Source: Synechococcus sp. M44_DOE_062 (GTDB lineage Bacteria > Cyanobacteriota > Cyanobacteriia > Thermostichales > Thermostichaceae). From it: a stretch of DNA of 64,000 nt. Under the pieces are notes generated by a model. That model did not search any database. It was not told the DNA's origin and worked only from the letters and a program-made list of their open reading frames with translations. The position numbers were made by a program, and so were the translations under genes. Within the stretch, counting starts at the first letter, position 1. Each line of letters begins with the position of its first letter. Location of the stretch: contig DVDX01000024.1 in NCBI GenBank assembly GCA_015295985.1, positions 101,565 to 165,564 on the forward strand, written 5' to 3'. Shown in pieces: positions 7,852 through 16,507 of this stretch.

Positions 7852-9072
7852 TTAGCGGGATGTTCGGGCCAGCGCCAGATCCTGAGTGAGGCGCAACTCG
7901 ATCACCTGATTGGGATCCAGCACCACCACCTGCGGCGCCGTTACGTTGCCAATTACCGCCCCGGCCACCCCCGCCCCCAGCACTTCTTCTGTGGCAATGG
8001 CATTGTCTCCGGTTACCAAGCCGAGAATGGCGCCCGCTGCCGCGCCGATAGCTGCATCCTGAATGATTTTGCCTGTGGTGGTGTAGCGGGGATCCTTGAC
8101 ATCGTGGATGATGTCCGATTGGGCAGCCAAGGGAAACAGTTGGTTGTTGACGATAATGCTTTCCGCCACAAAACGGGTGCCCCCTGGAGCCGGCTCAAAG
8201 CGGCCATCCACCCGAGAGCCGAAAGGCACCAGAATATCTCCCTGGGCATTGCGAATCGGGTTGCGGACGATCAAAGACATGGGCCGGGTTTCGTTGGGAG
8301 CAATGAAGAGGCGCTCGTTGAAGGGGGTGGTGGTTTGCATCAAGGTGCCCGCCGCCAGCGTGGAAAGACGCAGGTCAAAGCCCGGCTGGGAGCCGGAGAG
8401 GGATCCCCCTGGGTTTTGCGCCACCAAGGATCCCCGGTTGAGCATGGCCTGGTGGGTGAAGGCTGCCACCTCGGCACGGGTGGCAGGGCGGTTGGGTTCC
8501 AAGAGCAGCGGGTCTGGATAATTAACGATCAACCCGGCGCGGTTGGCCGCCGCAATTTGGGCCAGGGCCCAATTGGGGATGGCTGCCGCATCTCGGTAGC
8601 GGCTAAAGAGATCGCTGGGCTGAGCGGCTGGGATTGCTCCCGTGTTGCCAATGGCGTTGGTCAAAACCACCAGCGCTTCGGTGCGGGTAACGGGCTGTTC
8701 CGGACGGAAGGTGCCATCGGGAAAGCCTGCCACCAAGTTGTTGGCTGCTGCCGTCGAGATGGCGCTGGCTGCCCAGTGGGTGGGGGGCACATCCCGAAAG
8801 CCAATGAAGGTACCGGAGGTATTGCGAAGGCGGAAGGCGGTATTGACAATGGTGGCAAACTGAGCGCGAGTAACCGGCTCATTGGGGCGGAAGGTACCAT
8901 CGGGGAAGCCGTTCAACACTCCCTGAGCGGAGAGGGTCTCAATGTAGGCTTGGGCCCAGTGGCCAAAGGTGTCGCGGAAGGGGGCGGCCATGGCCACCTG
9001 GCAGTGGATACCCAAGACAGCTCCCGATAGGAGTATGCCTGCTGTCCGTGAATTTAAAAGAGAGGGAAACAT
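7852..9072 (-). CDS. S-layer homology (SLH) domain envelope protein
   Basis: The 406-residue protein has a cleavable signal peptide (about residues 1-29, ending AMA-AP), then three SLH repeats, about 31-90, 95-155 and 160-225, each with the GFPDGTFRPNEPVTRAQFA-type core, although the third reads VNYPDPLLLEPNRPATRAEVAA and is degenerate. SLH repeats bind pyruvylated cell-wall polymer or peptidoglycan, so the protein should sit in the periplasm or on the outer membrane. The C-terminal half (235-400) contains a beta-rich region with a hydrophobic Gly/Ala-rich stretch (DAAIGAAAGAILGLVTG) that looks like a glycine-zipper helix and could insert in a membrane. Similar proteins are common in cyanobacteria; no carboxy-terminal porin barrel is evident. 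Confidence 0.85.
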   Translation of the reverse strand: MFPSLLNSRTAGILLSGAVLGIHCQVAMAAPFRDTFGHWAQAYIETLSAQGVLNGFPDGTFRPNEPVTRAQFATIVNTAFRLRNTSGTFIGFRDVPPTHWAASAISTAAANNLVAGFPDGTFRPEQPVTRTEALVVLTNAIGNTGAIPAAQPSDLFSRYRDAAAIPNWALAQIAAANRAGLIVNYPDPLLLEPNRPATRAEVAAFTHQAMLNRGSLVAQNPGGSLSGSQPGFDLRLSTLAAGTLMQTTTPFNERLFIAPNETRPMSLIVRNPIRNAQGDILVPFGSRVDGRFEPAPGGTRFVAESIIVNNQLFPLAAQSDIIHDVKDPRYTTTGKIIQDAAIGAAAGAILGLVTGDNAIATEEVLGAGVAGAVIGNVTAPQVVVLDPNQVIELRLTQDLALARTSR

Positions 9073-9335
9073 CGTTCATTCACCGAGTTGTCGTAGTGCC
9101 CATCGCTGGGTCAATGGCTACTTTTATTCTGGCTATTTCCTCAGTGATGACAATGGCTAAAACCCTTGCTCTGTGGTAACTTGAGCATTTCTAACCCAAG
9201 ATTTGCAGCAAAACGCAACTGCAGAGGATTGATAAGGAAACTCCCAAATCTCTGTCGCGTCAGTGCTGCCTATCCATCACACCCAAGCCTGGCCACTCTT
9301 GAAGGTAATGGGGGAGCAACAACTATTGACTGGAT

Positions 9336-10628
9336 TCACGGGATCCCAGCCAACTGGCGGGCTGCCAGGGCGAGAAGCTGAGTCAAAGGGATCCCTTGCA
9401 GGACTTCTGCCGCAAAAGCGCAGGTGAGAAGTTGCCTGGCCTCAGCTTGGGGAATACCCCGGCTTTGCAGGTAAAAGATCTCTTCCGCCTCCAGTTGGCT
9501 GACGGTGGCCCCGTGGGCACACTTAACGTTGTCGGCAAAGATCTCCAGTTGCGGCTGGGTATCAACCCGCGCTTTGGGCCCCAGGAGCAGGTTGCGGTTG
9601 GTCTGGGCGGCATCTGTCAGTTGGGCTTCTCGGCTCACCAGAATCCGCCCGCTGAAGACCGCATGGGCTGCCTCGCCCACAATGCACTTGTGCAATTGGC
9701 GGCTGCTGCCGTGGGGGGCCTGATGCACCAGGCGAGAGTGGGTGTCGCTGTGCTGGGATCCCTTCAGCAGTGTTAGCCCCTGCAGTTGGGTGTGGGCCTG
9801 GGCTCCGGCTTGGGTGATCTCCAGGTTGTGGCGGGAAAAGCGGGATCCCCACTGAATTGCCTGGAGGCGGTAGTGGCTGTCGCGGCTTTGGCGCACGGCA
9901 GTCTTGTTGATGTGGAAGGCTGAGGATCCCTGCCTTTGCAGGATCACATGGTGCAAACGGGATCCCTCTGCCAGGGCAATCTCCGTAACCGCGTTGCCAA
10001 AGGGGATCCCAGATCCCAGGGATACATGATCTTCGATCAGCGTAAGAGAGCTGTGGGCCTGCAGAGACAGCAGGCAGCGGGGCTGGGCCAAAACGGCCTC
10101 TCCCTCAGGAGCCACCGTTATGAACAGCAGGTGCAGCGGCAAGGGAACTTCCTGGCTTGGCTGTAGGCCAATCTGGATCCCATCTCCCAGATGAGCGGTG
10201 TTGAGGGCCGTAAACACATCTGTCTTGGCCAGCGTTTGCAGCAGTTCCCCTGGGGCTTGGGCTAAAGGGATCACCTGCAAAGCAGTGGGCAGGCCGCTTA
10301 AATCAGAAAGCTGGGGGGCAAAGTAGCCATTGACAAACACGGCGCGGCTATGGCTGGTTTCCGGCCAAAGCCAGGGTTCTAGGGTTACCGCATCCAGAGC
10401 CGGATCCGCCGCGACAGCCAGGCGAAACTCGTGGGCCAGCAGCGGCGAGAGATCGCTGTATTTCCAATCTTCTTCCCGTGGGGTCGGGATCCCCAGTTCG
10501 GCCAGTTGGGCGCGGGCCTGCTGCCTGAGGGTGGTGTAGGGATCCTGCCTTTCCGGGATTTGGCCGAGGATGTGCTCCAGGAAGAGGCGGCTCTCTGGGG
10601 CGAAAGGTTTGGGCAAGGTGGCGCTCAT
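9336..10628 (-). CDS. sufD: Fe-S cluster assembly scaffold protein SufD
   Basis: SufD is part of the SufBC2D complex that builds Fe-S clusters under oxidative stress and, in cyanobacteria, as the main housekeeping system. The 430-residue protein has the N-terminal helical region ([17 protein letters not shown]) and a long parallel beta-helix typical of the SufBD superfamily, ending in the conserved [30 protein letters not shown] with the conserved His. Its ATG overlaps the sufC stop by four bases (ATGA), so the two are translationally coupled. It is the last gene of the suf run here; no sufS cysteine desulfurase follows, unlike the common sufBCDS order. Confidence 0.95.
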   Translation of the reverse strand: MSATLPKPFAPESRLFLEHILGQIPERQDPYTTLRQQARAQLAELGIPTPREEDWKYSDLSPLLAHEFRLAVAADPALDAVTLEPWLWPETSHSRAVFVNGYFAPQLSDLSGLPTALQVIPLAQAPGELLQTLAKTDVFTALNTAHLGDGIQIGLQPSQEVPLPLHLLFITVAPEGEAVLAQPRCLLSLQAHSSLTLIEDHVSLGSGIPFGNAVTEIALAEGSRLHHVILQRQGSSAFHINKTAVRQSRDSHYRLQAIQWGSRFSRHNLEITQAGAQAHTQLQGLTLLKGSQHSDTHSRLVHQAPHGSSRQLHKCIVGEAAHAVFSGRILVSREAQLTDAAQTNRNLLLGPKARVDTQPQLEIFADNVKCAHGATVSQLEAEEIFYLQSRGIPQAEARQLLTCAFAAEVLQGIPLTQLLALAARQLAGIP

Positions 10629-11440
10629 CCCTCTTCCTCCCGCCGAGATGTTGCGGCTGCCGATTCTTGGCCCAACTGAGTTTTGATCCAGTCGTAGCCC
10701 CGTTCTTCCAGCTCCAGCGCTAGGGTCTTGTCCCCGCTGATGACGATACGCCCCCCTTCCATCACATGCACGTAGTCGGGGGTTACATACTCCAGCAGGC
10801 GTTGGTAGTGGGTGATCAAGAGCATGGCATTCTCAGGGCCGGCCAGTCGGTTGATGCCGTGGGCCACAATGCGCAGCGCGTCGATATCCAGACCGGAATC
10901 CGTCTCGTCCAAAATGGCCAGCGTGGGCTCCAACACCGCCATTTGCAGGATCTCGTTGCGCTTTTTCTCGCCGCCGGAAAAGCCCTCATTCACAGAGCGC
11001 TCCAAAAAGACGGGATCCATTTTGACAATATCCAACTTTTCCCGCACCAGGTCGTCGAAATCCAAAGCATCCAGTTCCGGCTGATCCCGATATTTCTGAC
11101 GAGCGTTGTAGGCGGCGCGCAGGAAATCCAAGTTGCTCACCCCTGGGATTTCGATGGGGTATTGAAATGCCAAAAAGATCCCCGCCCAGGCCCGCTCTTC
11201 CGGCTCCATCTCCAAGAGATTTTTGCCCAGGTAGAGGATCTCTCCCCCCGTCACCCTGTAGTCAGGGTGGCCGGCCAGGATCTTGGAAAAAGTGCTTTTT
11301 CCAGAGCCATTGGGGCCCATGATGGCGTGGATTTCTCCGGCGCGAATTTCCAGGCTCAACCCCTTGAGAATGGGAGTGCCGTCAATCTCGGCGCTGAGAT
11401 CTCGAACGGATAGGATGACAGGGCTGTTTTCGCGGAGCAT
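10625..11440 (-). CDS. sufC: Fe-S cluster assembly ATPase SufC
   Basis: SufC is the ABC-type ATPase that drives conformational change of the SufBC2D scaffold. The 271-residue sequence shows Walker A (GPNGSGKST near residue 42), Q-loop ([10 protein letters not shown]), the ABC signature [14 protein letters not shown], Walker B ([16 protein letters not shown]) and the switch His in ITHYQRLL. The C-terminal tail ([15 protein letters not shown]) is slightly longer than usual. Immediately downstream sufD starts within its stop codon. Upstream, 109 bases separate it from mscL, which interrupts the usual sufB-sufC adjacency. Confidence 0.96.
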   Translation of the reverse strand: MLRENSPVILSVRDLSAEIDGTPILKGLSLEIRAGEIHAIMGPNGSGKSTFSKILAGHPDYRVTGGEILYLGKNLLEMEPEERAWAGIFLAFQYPIEIPGVSNLDFLRAAYNARQKYRDQPELDALDFDDLVREKLDIVKMDPVFLERSVNEGFSGGEKKRNEILQMAVLEPTLAILDETDSGLDIDALRIVAHGINRLAGPENAMLLITHYQRLLEYVTPDYVHVMEGGRIVISGDKTLALELEERGYDWIKTQLGQESAAATSRREEEG

Positions 11441-11549
11441 GGTTAGACTCTAGGGTTGACACCGAAGGGCAGGAACTGGAAAGTTCAGGGATCCCTAATC
11501 AGGTTTAGATTTTGGGCTGAAGGGATCCTCTACAGATCTATCGATCTGT

Positions 11550-11981
11550 CTAATGGAAGCGGCGATTGAGGATATCCCGAATCTCTGTCAGCAAAACCAC
11601 TTCTGGTGGGGGCAATGTGGGAGGAGATTCTTCCTCCTTTCGCTGTAAGGTGTTGATTGCTTTCACCAGCAAGAAGATAGCAAAAGCGATAATCACAAAA
11701 TCAAACACAGCTTGCAGAAAGCCGCCGTAGTTAATCGTAACTGGATCTTCAGGACTTCCACCGATTTTCCAGACCAAGTTCTGGAAGCTCACCCCACCAA
11801 TCATCAAGCCTAAAACCGGAGTAAACAGATCGGCTACAAAAGAAGTCACGATCTTTCCGAAAGCACTTCCAATAACAACGCCAACAGCCAAATCTAAGGC
11901 ATTGCCCCGGCTGATGAACTTTTTGAACTCCTCCAGAAATGCCCTCATGGGGAACTTCTCCTGCCTAGCCTTATCGTTCAA
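11550..11981 (-). CDS. mscL: Large-conductance mechanosensitive channel MscL
   Basis: MscL is the homopentameric channel that opens under membrane tension and relieves hypo-osmotic shock. The 143-residue protein (132 if the second ATG, at 11948, is used, which better matches other family members) has the signature first helix RGNALDLAVGVVIGSAFGKIVTSFVADLF, a periplasmic loop, the second helix (FLQAVFDFVIIAFAIFLLVKAIN) and a charged C-terminal helix. It lies in the same orientation between sufB and sufC, 109 bases before sufC and 211 bases after sufB. The DNA here is less GC-rich and has no full GGGATCCC octamer, which would fit a later insertion into an ancestral sufBCD operon. Confidence 0.93.
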   Translation of the reverse strand: MNDKARQEKFPMRAFLEEFKKFISRGNALDLAVGVVIGSAFGKIVTSFVADLFTPVLGLMIGGVSFQNLVWKIGGSPEDPVTINYGGFLQAVFDFVIIAFAIFLLVKAINTLQRKEEESPPTLPPPEVVLLTEIRDILNRRFH

Positions 11982-12192
11982 AACTCCTTAATTATCCCCT
12001 CTCCCCCCCTGCATCCATGCACTGTTTGCAACGTCGCCAAGCCCTTGGGCCGCCTCTGGCTCTGGGGGATCACAGCCCTCTGCCTTGGGAGTTACCTAAC
12101 CCCTTACCCTTCTCCTGAAAATGGCAGCGCCTGCTCCCACTGCGTGTCAGCGGACTCGCCCACTTGCTCAGCTTCGCATCGGGAGCAATCCC

Positions 12193-13629
12193 CTAGCCGA
12201 CGGATCCCTCTAACTTCAGGCTCAGCAACCGATCGGCTTCTACGGCAAACTCCATCGGCAATTGGTTGAACACCTCTCGGCAGAAGCCGCTGATGATCAT
12301 GGACACGGCATCTTCCATGCCAATCCCCCGCGACTGGAAGTAGAACAATTGCTCTTCTCCAATCTTAGAGGTGGAAGCTTCGTGCTCCACTTTGGCGGTG
12401 TTGTTTTGCACCTCGATATAGGGGAAGGTGTTGGCGCTGCACTGATCCCCGATCAACATGGAATCGCACTGGGAAAAGTTACGGGCACCTTCCGCTTTCG
12501 GCCCGATCTTGACCAAGCCGCGGTAGCTGTTTTTGGAGTGCCCAGCCGAGATCCCTTTGGAGATAATTTTGCTGCGGGTGTTGCGGCCCACGTGAATCAT
12601 CTTGGTGCCGGTATCGGCCTGCTGGTAGTTGTTGGTTAGGGCAACCGAGTAAAACTCCCCCACCGAGTTTTCCCCCACTAACACGCAGCTAGGGTACTTC
12701 CATGTGATGGCCGAGCCGGTCTCCACTTGCGTCCAAGAGATTTTGGAGTTTGCTCCCTGACACAGGCCGCGCTTGGTTACAAAGTTGTAAATGCCCCCTT
12801 TGCCGTTTTCATCGCCGGCATACCAGTTCTGCACCGTGGAGTATTTAATTTCGGCATTGTCTAGGGCAATTAACTCCACCACCGCCGCATGCAGTTGGTT
12901 GGTGTCGAACATGGGGGCAGTACACCCTTCCAAGTAGCTGACGTAGGATCCCTCGTCGGCAATGATCAAGGTACGCTCAAACTGGCCCGATTCGCCGTTG
13001 TTGATGCGGAAATAGGTGGAAAGCTCCATTGGGCAGCGCACCCCTTTGGGCACATAGACAAAGGAGCCATCGCTAAACACCGCCGAGTTCAGCGCAGCGT
13101 AGTAGTTATCGGCAATGGGAACCACACTGCCCAAGTACTTGCGCACCAGCTCTGGATACTCCCGCAGCGCCTCTGACATGGAGCAGAAAATCACGCCTTC
13201 CTTGGCCAGCTTCTCCCGGAAGGTGGTGGCTACTGAGACGCTGTCGAAAATGGCATCCACCGCCACATTGGCCAGCCGCTTTTGCTCGGACAACGGGATC
13301 CCCAATTTCTCGAAGGTCTCCAACAGCACCGGATCCACTTCGTCCAGGCTCTTTTTCTTCTCCTTCACCTTGGGGGCGGAGTAATAGACGATGTTTTGGT
13401 AGTCGATGGGCGGGTAGCTGACGTTGGGCCAGGTGGGCTCGCTCATCTTCAGCCACTGGCGGTAGGCCCGCAGGCGGAACTCCAGCATAAAGTCCGGCTC
13501 CCCTTTCTTGGCCCAGATCTGCCGAATCACCTCTTCGTTCAAGCCTTTGCCAATCGACTCGGAGGGGATGTCGGTTACAAAGCCGTACTTGTAGGGCTGG
13601 TTGACCAGGGCGCGGACACTTGTAGACAT
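12193..13629 (-). CDS. sufB: Fe-S cluster assembly scaffold protein SufB
   Basis: SufB is the SufBC2D subunit on which the nascent cluster is assembled. The 478-residue length and motifs fit: the N-terminal [27 protein letters not shown], the core [32 protein letters not shown], the cluster-site region around LEGCTAP (Cys), and the C-terminal [21 protein letters not shown] with conserved Glu and His. Its promoter region faces sufR and contains two SufR operators, so repression by SufR when Fe-S supply is sufficient is expected. The spacing to mscL is about 211 bases. Confidence 0.97.
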   Translation of the reverse strand: MSTSVRALVNQPYKYGFVTDIPSESIGKGLNEEVIRQIWAKKGEPDFMLEFRLRAYRQWLKMSEPTWPNVSYPPIDYQNIVYYSAPKVKEKKKSLDEVDPVLLETFEKLGIPLSEQKRLANVAVDAIFDSVSVATTFREKLAKEGVIFCSMSEALREYPELVRKYLGSVVPIADNYYAALNSAVFSDGSFVYVPKGVRCPMELSTYFRINNGESGQFERTLIIADEGSYVSYLEGCTAPMFDTNQLHAAVVELIALDNAEIKYSTVQNWYAGDENGKGGIYNFVTKRGLCQGANSKISWTQVETGSAITWKYPSCVLVGENSVGEFYSVALTNNYQQADTGTKMIHVGRNTRSKIISKGISAGHSKNSYRGLVKIGPKAEGARNFSQCDSMLIGDQCSANTFPYIEVQNNTAKVEHEASTSKIGEEQLFYFQSRGIGMEDAVSMIISGFCREVFNQLPMEFAVEADRLLSLKLEGSVG

Positions 13630-13688
13630 GGATGGCTCTCGGATAGTGACAGGGTAGAAACGCGACCAAGCTAGATGGCCAAATAAAA

Positions 13689-13742
13689 CAACAGAGTTGT
13701 TGTTTAACTAATCCTCAGGTTACTTTAGCAATGATCCCGTTG
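13689..13742. promoter_or_regulatory. Two SufR operators between sufB and sufR
   Basis: A perfect CAAC-N6-GTTG palindrome lies at 13689-13702, inside a longer inverted repeat AAACAAC (13686-13692) / GTTGTTT (13699-13705). A second near-match, CAAT-N6-GTTG, lies at 13729-13742, 40 bases further on. CAAC-N6-GTTG is the operator described for the cyanobacterial SufR repressor, which also has one stronger and one weaker site between sufB and sufR in Synechocystis. The sites sit 60-113 bases upstream of sufB and 67-120 bases upstream of sufR, so both genes can be controlled. Confidence 0.85.
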
Positions 13743-13808
13743 TCAAAATAGCAGTGAGCTGTGCTGGCAGCGGCAGCCGATTAACCCAGTCTAACCAGGA
13801 GGGCGAGG

Positions 13809-14525
13809 GTGGACAGCGCGCGCAAGATCACCGGGCAAGTCGCTCAACCCGCTTCGAGTAAGCAGGCCATCTTGGTCTATCTGCGCAAGGCGGGGCAGGC
13901 CAACGCCCAAACTCTGGCAGAGCACCTGCGCATTTCTCCCCAGGCCATCCGCCGTCATCTCAAGGATCTGGAGGCAGAGGGGTTGATCCAACATATCGCT
14001 CAACCCAACGGCCTAGGCCGCCCCCAGCATCTCTATCAGCTCAGTCCCTTGGGAGAAGAGCAATTTCCCGCCAGCTACGATGAGTTTGCCCTTGGTCTGC
14101 TCAACACCCTGGCCGAAACTCTGGGATCCGAACAGATGGGATCCCTTCTCCACCACCAGTGGCAGCGCAAAGCCCGGGAGTATCAGGCCCAACTGGGATC
14201 CGGATCCCTGCGGGAGCGGCTGGAGCGCTTGGTGCAGTTGCGCCAGGCGGAGGGTTACATGGCGGAGTACTACCCCTATCCTGCCGACCTGACTGTGCCG
14301 ATGGCAGCAGAGGGATCCGAGCCTTATGTCGAGCAGTATGTGTTGGTCGAGCACAATTGCGCCATTGCCCAGATTGCCCACACCTTTCCCAGCGTCTGCG
14401 GCCACGAGCTGGAGATGTTTGCTGCTGCCTTGCCCGATTGCCGAGTAGAGCGCATCACCTGGCAGGTGCAGGGAGAACACCCCTGCGGCTACTGGATTGC
14501 CAAGCCGGCGGCTCGGTCGGCTTAA
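13809..14525 (+). CDS. sufR: Fe-S-sensing transcriptional repressor SufR
   Basis: SufR is a DeoR/ArsR-like repressor that binds an Fe-S cluster and represses the suf operon and itself. The 238-residue protein starts at GTG 13809. The N-terminal winged helix-turn-helix (ILVYLRKAGQANAQTLAEHLRISPQAIRRHLKDLEAEGLI, residues 22-61) is followed by a helical dimerisation region, and the C-terminal domain carries the four cluster-ligand cysteines in the series HNC / SVC / PDC / HPC (near residues 182-225). All four are present. It is divergent from sufB, with its operators in the intergenic region, the standard cyanobacterial arrangement. Confidence 0.94.
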   Translation: MDSARKITGQVAQPASSKQAILVYLRKAGQANAQTLAEHLRISPQAIRRHLKDLEAEGLIQHIAQPNGLGRPQHLYQLSPLGEEQFPASYDEFALGLLNTLAETLGSEQMGSLLHHQWQRKAREYQAQLGSGSLRERLERLVQLRQAEGYMAEYYPYPADLTVPMAAEGSEPYVEQYVLVEHNCAIAQIAHTFPSVCGHELEMFAAALPDCRVERITWQVQGEHPCGYWIAKPAARSA

Positions 14526-14590
14526 GACTTCCCGCCGGTCTCTCCGCCAGGAAACCGGATCCCTGAGGTGTCAAGCGAGGTTTTTTCGGG

Positions 14591-14596
14591 TATAGT
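14591..14596 (+). promoter_or_regulatory. Candidate -10 box for the DAHP synthase leader transcript
   Basis: TATAGT at 14591-14596 is a good -10 hexamer; the -35 region near 14568 is weak. Transcription would start around 14603, about 26 bases before a 24-codon leader frame, giving a leader RNA of about 165 bases that ends at the intrinsic terminator at 14766. Confidence 0.35.
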
Positions 14597-14628
14597 TATC
14601 TCGTACAGGTTTTAAGTTTGCTCTCCGC

Positions 14629-14703
14629 ATGGTCTGGCGCGCTTCCTTTTTTGGCTACTTTACCTTTCCCTGGCAACGACCAGGGCGGAAGGGTGGCGCG
14701 TAA
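14629..14703 (+). CDS. Aromatic-rich leader peptide upstream of DAHP synthase
   Basis: ATG 14629 to TAA 14701-14703 encodes a 24-residue peptide beginning MVWRASFFGYFTFPWQR. Seven of the first 15 codons are Trp, Phe or Tyr (W3, F7, F8, Y10, F11, F13, W15). It is followed by an intrinsic terminator and then DAHP synthase, the first enzyme of aromatic amino acid synthesis. This is the architecture of a classical transcription attenuator: slow decoding of aromatic codons would block formation of the terminator. The second Trp codon (14671-14673) lies inside the first strand of the leader hairpin (CCCTGG 14668-14673). There is no strong ribosome binding site, which is the main weakness. Confidence 0.65.
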   Translation: MVWRASFFGYFTFPWQRPGRKGGA

Positions 14704-14766
14704 ACTAAAGACCTAGGTTTACCCGAGTCAGTCCTGAAGCCCTGAGCCCAGCGCCAGGGCTTTTTT
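14668..14766 (+). terminator. Attenuator: alternative stems ending in an intrinsic terminator
   Basis: Four segments can form mutually exclusive stems. Segment 1 CCCTGG (14668-14673) pairs with segment 2 CCAGGG (14680-14685). The CAGGGC of segment 2 (14681-14686) can instead pair with segment 3 GCCCTG (14739-14744). Segment 3, as AGCCCTG (14738-14744), pairs with segment 4 CAGGGCT (14755-14761), directly followed by a T run to 14766: an intrinsic terminator. A ribosome stalled on the aromatic codons would cover segment 1, allowing 2:3 and readthrough. A separate GTAAAC/GTTTAC inverted repeat at 14700-14722 lies between. The pairing is read directly from sequence; the regulation is inference. 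Confidence 0.7.
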
Positions 14767-14814
14767 GATGGCTCGACGACCCCATCTACTCACTTGCACA
14801 CTAAGGACAGTTCC

Positions 14815-15885
14815 ATGCCCCCCCAAACCGACAATTGCAACATCCAAGAGGTGACTCCCTTGATTGCCCCTGCTGCTGTCAAGGCCAAGCTGCCCCTTAC
14901 GGAAACGGCAGCGCAAGTGGTGCTCTCCACTCGGCAAGCCATCCGCGACATCATCCACGGACGGGATCTCCATCGCTTGGTGGTGATCGTCGGCCCCTGC
15001 TCCATCCACGATCCCGCAGCGGCTCTGGAGTATGCCCATCGCCTCAAGCGGGTGGCCGACCAAACTCGGGAGCACCTGGTGATCGTTATGCGCACGTATT
15101 TTGAGAAACCCCGCACCACGGTGGGCTGGAAGGGCCTAATCAACGATCCCCACCTGGATGGTTCCTGCGACATCGCCACCGGTTTGCAACTGGCCCGCTC
15201 CATTCTCTTGCAGATCAACGAGCTGGGCCTGGCCTGTGCCACCGAGATGCTGGATCCGGTGACCCCTCAATACACGGCGGATCTGGTGAGCTGGGCGGCC
15301 ATTGGCGCCAGAACCATTGAAAGCCAAACTCACCGGGAAATGGCCAGCGGTCTCTCCATGCCTGTGGGCTTCAAAAACGGCACCGATGGACGGCTGGAAA
15401 TTGCTCTCAATGCCATCCTCTCCGCCAGCCATCCCCACAGTTTCCTGGGCATTGGCCAAGATGGCATGACGGCTTTGGTAAAAACCACCGGCAACCCGGA
15501 TCGGCACATTGTGTTGCGGGGGGGAGGGGGCAAGACCAACTATGGCCCGGAAGATGTGGCGCGGGCAGCGTTGCTAATGAAGGATCAAGGGATCCCTCGC
15601 TCGGTGATGGTGGACTGCTCCCATGACAACTCCCACAAAAATTACCGCAACCAGGGATCTGTCTGTCGGGCGGTGCTACAGCAGTACCAGGCGGGACAGC
15701 GGGCTTTGATGGGACTGATGCTGGAGAGCAACCTCTATCCGGGCAAGCAAACCTGGCAGGAGGGGGCACCGCTCCAGTACGGGGTTTCCATCACCGATGG
15801 CTGCATCGGCTGGGAAGAGACGGAAGATCTGTTGCGGGAGATGGCGGCGACCGTAGAGGGAAGAGCGTTGGCCCTCAGCCGCTGA
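14815..15885 (+). CDS. aroF: 3-deoxy-D-arabino-heptulosonate-7-phosphate (DAHP) synthase, class I
   Basis: This enzyme condenses phosphoenolpyruvate and erythrose-4-phosphate, the committed step of the shikimate pathway. The 356-residue product from ATG 14815 (AAGGA 7 bases upstream; a TTG at 14794 is less likely) belongs to the AroF/G/H type: VVIVGPCSIHDPAAALEYA, the PRTTVGWKGLINDPHLDGS substrate loop, GARTIESQTHREMASGLSMPVGFKNGTDG, and the metal-binding DCSHDNSHKN with the catalytic Cys/His set intact. Which of the aromatic amino acids inhibits it cannot be read off. It is preceded by a leader peptide and intrinsic terminator, suggesting attenuation control. Confidence 0.95.
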   Translation: MPPQTDNCNIQEVTPLIAPAAVKAKLPLTETAAQVVLSTRQAIRDIIHGRDLHRLVVIVGPCSIHDPAAALEYAHRLKRVADQTREHLVIVMRTYFEKPRTTVGWKGLINDPHLDGSCDIATGLQLARSILLQINELGLACATEMLDPVTPQYTADLVSWAAIGARTIESQTHREMASGLSMPVGFKNGTDGRLEIALNAILSASHPHSFLGIGQDGMTALVKTTGNPDRHIVLRGGGGKTNYGPEDVARAALLMKDQGIPRSVMVDCSHDNSHKNYRNQGSVCRAVLQQYQAGQRALMGLMLESNLYPGKQTWQEGAPLQYGVSITDGCIGWEETEDLLREMAATVEGRALALSR

Positions 15886-16030
15886 GGGACGGGGATCCCG
15901 GAGTCAATTTGTTAAAGAATCAAAAAGGAAATGGGGACAAGGGGCAACCTGCTCCTAGGGTCGAGCCAAGGTTTCGTTGTTTTGTCAGGCCCTATGGGAT
16001 GGGGTCTCCAGGTCGAGCTTGGAGGATGGG

Positions 16031-16477
16031 ATGGAGCTACAGATCCCCACCAGTGTTAGCAGCGACGGTCAGCAGCCCTATGCGGATCCCGATCGGATCC
16101 CGCGGCAACCCCCTGAGCAGTTGCGGGATCGGCTGATTGTTTCCGGCCTGCGCTACTACGGTTATACCGGTCTTGATGAGGCGGAACGGGCTTTGGGGCA
16201 ATGGTTTGAGGTGGATTTCGAGTTGTGGGCGGATCTGCGCCCGGCTGCTCTCAGCGGCCAATTGTGCGATGCCCTCGACTACCGTTCCGCGGTGGCCGGG
16301 ATTGCGGAACTGGTGAAAAGCAATCAGTTTGTGCTGATCGAGAGTTTGGCGGAGGCAATTGCCGAAATGGTGCTGCGGGAGACAGGGGCCAGCAAAGCTA
16401 AGATCCGATTGACCAAGTGTCATCCCCCGATCCCGGAGCTGACGGGGCGGGTTACTGTGGAGATTGTTCGCCCCTAG
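16031..16477 (+). CDS. folB: Dihydroneopterin aldolase
   Basis: FolB converts dihydroneopterin to 6-hydroxymethyl-dihydropterin in folate synthesis. The catalytic core runs from about residue 33 (DRLIVSGLRYYGYTGLDEAERALGQWFEVDFELWAD) to the end, with the conserved Glu in GLDEAERALGQ, the YRSAVAGIAELVKS segment, and Lys in SKAKIRLTKCHPPIP. ATG 16031 gives 148 residues, about 30 longer than the usual 118-120, due to an N-terminal low-complexity extension rich in Pro and Gln; a start further in is possible. The C-terminal TVEIVRP closes the fold normally. It is followed after 30 bases by miaE. Confidence 0.9.
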   Translation: MELQIPTSVSSDGQQPYADPDRIPRQPPEQLRDRLIVSGLRYYGYTGLDEAERALGQWFEVDFELWADLRPAALSGQLCDALDYRSAVAGIAELVKSNQFVLIESLAEAIAEMVLRETGASKAKIRLTKCHPPIPELTGRVTVEIVRP

Positions 16478-16507
16478 AACTTCTCTTAACCCTTTCCTGC
16501 CGACCTC

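Noticed and set aside
7708..9030. A 440-codon open frame opposite the SLH gene
   Set aside because: Shadow of the SLH gene; the conserved SLH repeats on the minus strand explain the open frame.
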